In this document: positions 61,201 through 64,000 of the stretch, in pieces | Position numbering within the stretch: the first letter of the stretch is position 1 | Layout: each line of letters begins with the position of its first letter | NCBI RefSeq assembly: GCF_000002995.4 | Contig: NW_025062476.1 | Coordinates: 10,910,501 to 10,974,500, forward strand | From: Brugia malayi | Taxonomy: Eukaryota > Nematoda > Chromadorea > Rhabditida > Onchocercidae | Direction: 5' to 3' | Length of the DNA: 64,000 bases | The notes under the pieces: model-generated | Database searches by the model: none | Told to the model about the DNA's origin: nothing | Seen by the model: the letters and a program-made list of their open reading frames with translations, nothing else | Translations under genes and position numbers: made by a program

Positions 61201-63699
61201 CTCTTATATTATGGATAATGAATAAAAAATGGACATTAATTTATGTGAATGATAATAAAAATTTACATCGAAGGTAAGAAAAAACAAATTTTTAAATTAA
61301 ATATAAAAAATATATATTTTTAAATAAAAATAAACATTAAATAAGATAGCAAAAAAAAAAAAAAAAAGAATAAATTTGAAATATATTTACTGGAAAAGAA
61401 AAACGAAAAGAATGGAAATAATTCATTCTATAGTAAAGCTATCATTGATAATTACAAATTATTTAAAAAAACTGAGCAATTTATTTTGCTAAATTAAAAA
61501 AAAAAAACTAATTTTTTTTTTTTTTTGCTTCATTCTATTTCTCCAATTCTTCAAATATATATTTCACTAATAAAATCCTTTAATTAAAAAAAAAAGAAAA
61601 AGTGCAACAAAATGTATATTATTAAAACTAACTGAATAAAGCTGAAAAAAGAGAACTGTTAAAAAAAAAAAAAACGAATTCCAATTTGTTAATTTATAAA
61701 TAATGCCATGAAAATTTTAATAAAATAAAAATTTAGATGAAATATTCAATACAAAGAAGGTATGCAAAAATTTAATGACATTTATTGATTCGTTTACTTT
61801 TTCATCATTGATTTAAAAATTTTCAAAACACTAAAAAAAAAAAGGAAAAAAAAAGGAAAGAGCACTCATTTGAAGTGTATAAAGAAAGCTAAATTAGTTG
61901 TAAATAATTTTTAATTTAAAAAAAAAAAATTTTAATTCGCAATTATTTTCATCTATACTTTCCTCCTTTTTTTTCCTCTTTCATTATATTTCCAATGTAA
62001 AAAGAAATTAATGAATTGTTCAATTAATCCATTCCAATTGATTTTAACTATTTCTAAAACTAAAATTTCATTATGGTTTAATGTGACAGCTAAAGAAAGA
62101 AAGAAAAAAAGAATAAAAGAAATGAAACAAAGAAATGTCTAATTGAAATTTATATTTCCTTTCAATGAAAGAAAGAAAAAAAAAGAGAGAATACCCTCCA
62201 AAAAAAAAAAAAATTTTAACCTTAAATGAACTATTTAATTTTTTTTTAATTTATCATTTCCACTTTCCTTCCTTCACATCCATCTCCACTCGTAATAATT
62301 TATATCAACGCTTTATTCTTAAATCATACGATTTGATTTTATCAATTCGATCGTAATTTTTAATTGCCTGCCTATTGATAAATTATTTTCGTTATCATAT
62401 CATCATATCATATCATATCAATCGTTTGCATCCTAATTTTACTCATTTTATCTTTACTATCTTATAATTATCCAAAGAGATAAAAAAACACAACAAATGC
62501 TAAGCTATTAAGGAGGAATTATATTAGATACTACAAAATTTCGCTTCCCTTCTTCTGAATTTAGGAAATAAAAGTATTTTAACCTTTATTTCCTAATTTC
62601 ACTAATTTTATAATATAAATTTTAATTATTGCTAAAATTTACTGAATTTAAATTATTGTTTTAAAAAAAATTTAAACGTTAAATTTTAAATAAATCAGAT
62701 CACAAAACAATGATCGTTATATGCTCACATCTTTGCCGACAAAAAAGAAAAAGGTTATAAACAAATGTACAGATGTTTCAACTAAGTTCATATCATCACT
62801 GAAAAATTAAATGAAGCGGAAAGATGAAAGAGAGAAGTTTGTAAATTATTTGTGAACTTTGATGAAATCAATATTACATCACATACTGAAAAATTTGAAA
62901 GTGATTACAAAATTTGGAATATAATTTTTTAAAGTTAAAATATGAAAGAGAATTTAAGAATTAAGAATGAAAGTAATAATGATCACAATAATAATAATAA
63001 TAGTAACTTAATCGTCAACGGCGATAATAATATTCCGAGATGATATTAACGAACGATATCAGTAATTAATAATAATTGCATGATAATAAAAGCCTTATAC
63101 AAGTTATTTGTCGATGAATTTCACTAATATTTGATACGTAAATACAAATTTTTGAATTTACTGATAAGAATGAAAATTTTCGATAATTTATTGTTTCTAC
63201 GTAAATAACAAATCACAACTAACCTAAAACTGCTCATTTTGAAACTACTCAAAAAAAAAAAAAAATGAAATGATACATTTTTTGAGATAATTGAAATTAA
63301 AAGAAATGATAATACAGCAAAGCTTATAAAATTAATAATGAATTAAGTTTGAAATTAATATAATTAAAAAAAAGAAAAAAACTTAGAAAAAACTTGCAGC
63401 GAAAAAAAAAGTTAGAAATAATTGATAAAATTGAAATCGCATAAAGAAAAATTAAGTAATAAGAAGAGATACTAAATCATAATTTACTTATTTTCAAATT
63501 TTTTTTCATTTCTTTCTTTTTTTTTCAAATTTCTGTTTACTACAAGCAACAATTTAGTAATCAGTTATTGGAACAATTATTCTACTTGAAATGGAATGAA
63601 AAATGAATTCAAAATGACAATTGCCAATCTTACTCCCAAAAGGATAATAACAGAACAGACTAATGGTTCATATGAGATGACATTCTTGACCATTGCTTG
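58234..63699. other. Upstream of the LAR signal exon, no supported gene
   Basis: AT-rich with several poly-A/T runs, a long CT tract (60.8 kb) and a CTA repeat. It may contain the short-isoform promoter or intron sequence of a longer LAR isoform. No Ig-domain exon was found. Confidence 0.6.
60953..60977. repeat. (CTA)n microsatellite
   Basis: About eight CTA units, 110 bp beyond a long CT tract. No gene overlaps. Confidence 0.9.
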
Positions 63700-63930
63700 A
63701 CCAATACCATTGCTTTATTCCCTACTCTCCCTCTCCCTTTCCCTCCCTCTCTCTGTCCCTCTGTTAGTTGACATCTATGGGCATTCATTTTGGAAGAGTT
63801 AGTGTGACACAAACTCGCCCACACTCCTTCCCTCCCCCGCCACTACCAACACCGCCACTACCAATACCGCCACCACCACCTGCTCTCTTCTGTTGCTAAT
63901 GCTTCTATTGCTGTTCGAGCTACTACGATC
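63700..63930. promoter_or_regulatory. GC-richer pyrimidine tract at the right edge
   Basis: CT-rich sequence followed by repeated CCGCCACTACCAA units, in strong contrast to the AT background. It lies 5.5 kb upstream of the LAR short-isoform exon. Could be a promoter-proximal region or an upstream exon; nothing firmer is visible. Confidence 0.25.
63777..63899 (+). CDS. Small proline-rich ORF (40 codons) at the right edge
   Basis: ATG at 63777, TAA at 63897-63899. Reads MGIHFGRVSVTQTRPHSF, then a run of Pro with Leu/Thr/Ile, ending ALFCC. It lies in the most G/C-rich part of the window, after a CT tract. It could be a short first exon, part of a 5' UTR, or chance; the opposite strand is Gly-rich. 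Low support. Confidence 0.2.
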   Translation: MGIHFGRVSVTQTRPHSFPPPPLPTPPLPIPPPPPALFCC

Positions 63931-64000
63931 AATGATTTCTACAGCCTAAAACCCTTTCTTCTTTTATCCTAACCATTAAATCTGCATATTTCCCATCAAT

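Noticed and set aside
1..64000. CRISPR arrays, bacterial operons, rRNA or tRNA genes
   Set aside because: Tandem repeats here lack unique spacers, genes are intron-split, and I found no convincing cloverleaf or rRNA sequence by reading; a tRNA scan would be needed to exclude a single tRNA.

Overview
The window looks like nuclear DNA of an animal, most likely a nematode. It is very AT-rich (roughly three quarters A+T by eye), full of poly-A/poly-T runs, and its genes are cut into exons of about 50-260 nt. Introns start GT (GTAAGT, GTAAAT, GTTTGA, GTTAGT) and end in a short TTTTCAG or TTTTTAG without a long pyrimidine tract. Nematode is an inference from this splice style, the gene layout and the protein sequences; a filarial/spirurid-like worm would fit. 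All recognisable genes lie on the minus strand, so they read from high to low coordinates.

The main content (20.2-58.2 kb) is one large gene for a LAR-type (type IIa) receptor protein tyrosine phosphatase, the ptp-3/Lar family. I joined 27 exons whose phases all agree: a signal-peptide exon, FN3 domains resembling LAR FN3 5-7, one further FN3, the membrane-proximal FN3, a basic juxtamembrane region, a transmembrane helix, and the tandem phosphatase domains D1 and D2. The chain is about 1469 residues. No Ig domains are present, so the 58.2-kb exon is probably the start of a short isoform like C. elegans PTP-3B; exons of a long isoform would lie beyond the right edge.

The most unusual part is the long intron region 30.4-48.3 kb, between FN3-7 and the next FN3. 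It holds several additional minus-strand open segments that can all be read as symmetrical phase 1-1 cassette exons. One is a Cys-bounded 45-residue module duplicated in tandem, one is a short very basic segment with a furin-like RKRR, one is a 175-residue Thr/Asn-rich stalk, and one is a 21-nt microexon. They could be optional ectodomain insertions of the phosphatase or exons of a nested gene.

Downstream of the phosphatase, 17.5-17.9 kb holds an intronless Arg/Ser-rich ORF of 142 residues. At 10.6-15.4 kb an eight-exon minus-strand gene encodes a 339-residue Ser/Thr/Asn-rich protein that I do not recognise; its last intron contains a 1-kb, 13-bp minisatellite that produces large false ORFs in many frames. 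Regions 1-10.5 kb and 58.3-64 kb hold no gene I can support, only simple repeats, homopolymers, a decamer tandem repeat, a dispersed 32-bp repeat and, at the right edge, a GC-richer pyrimidine tract with a tiny proline-rich ORF.
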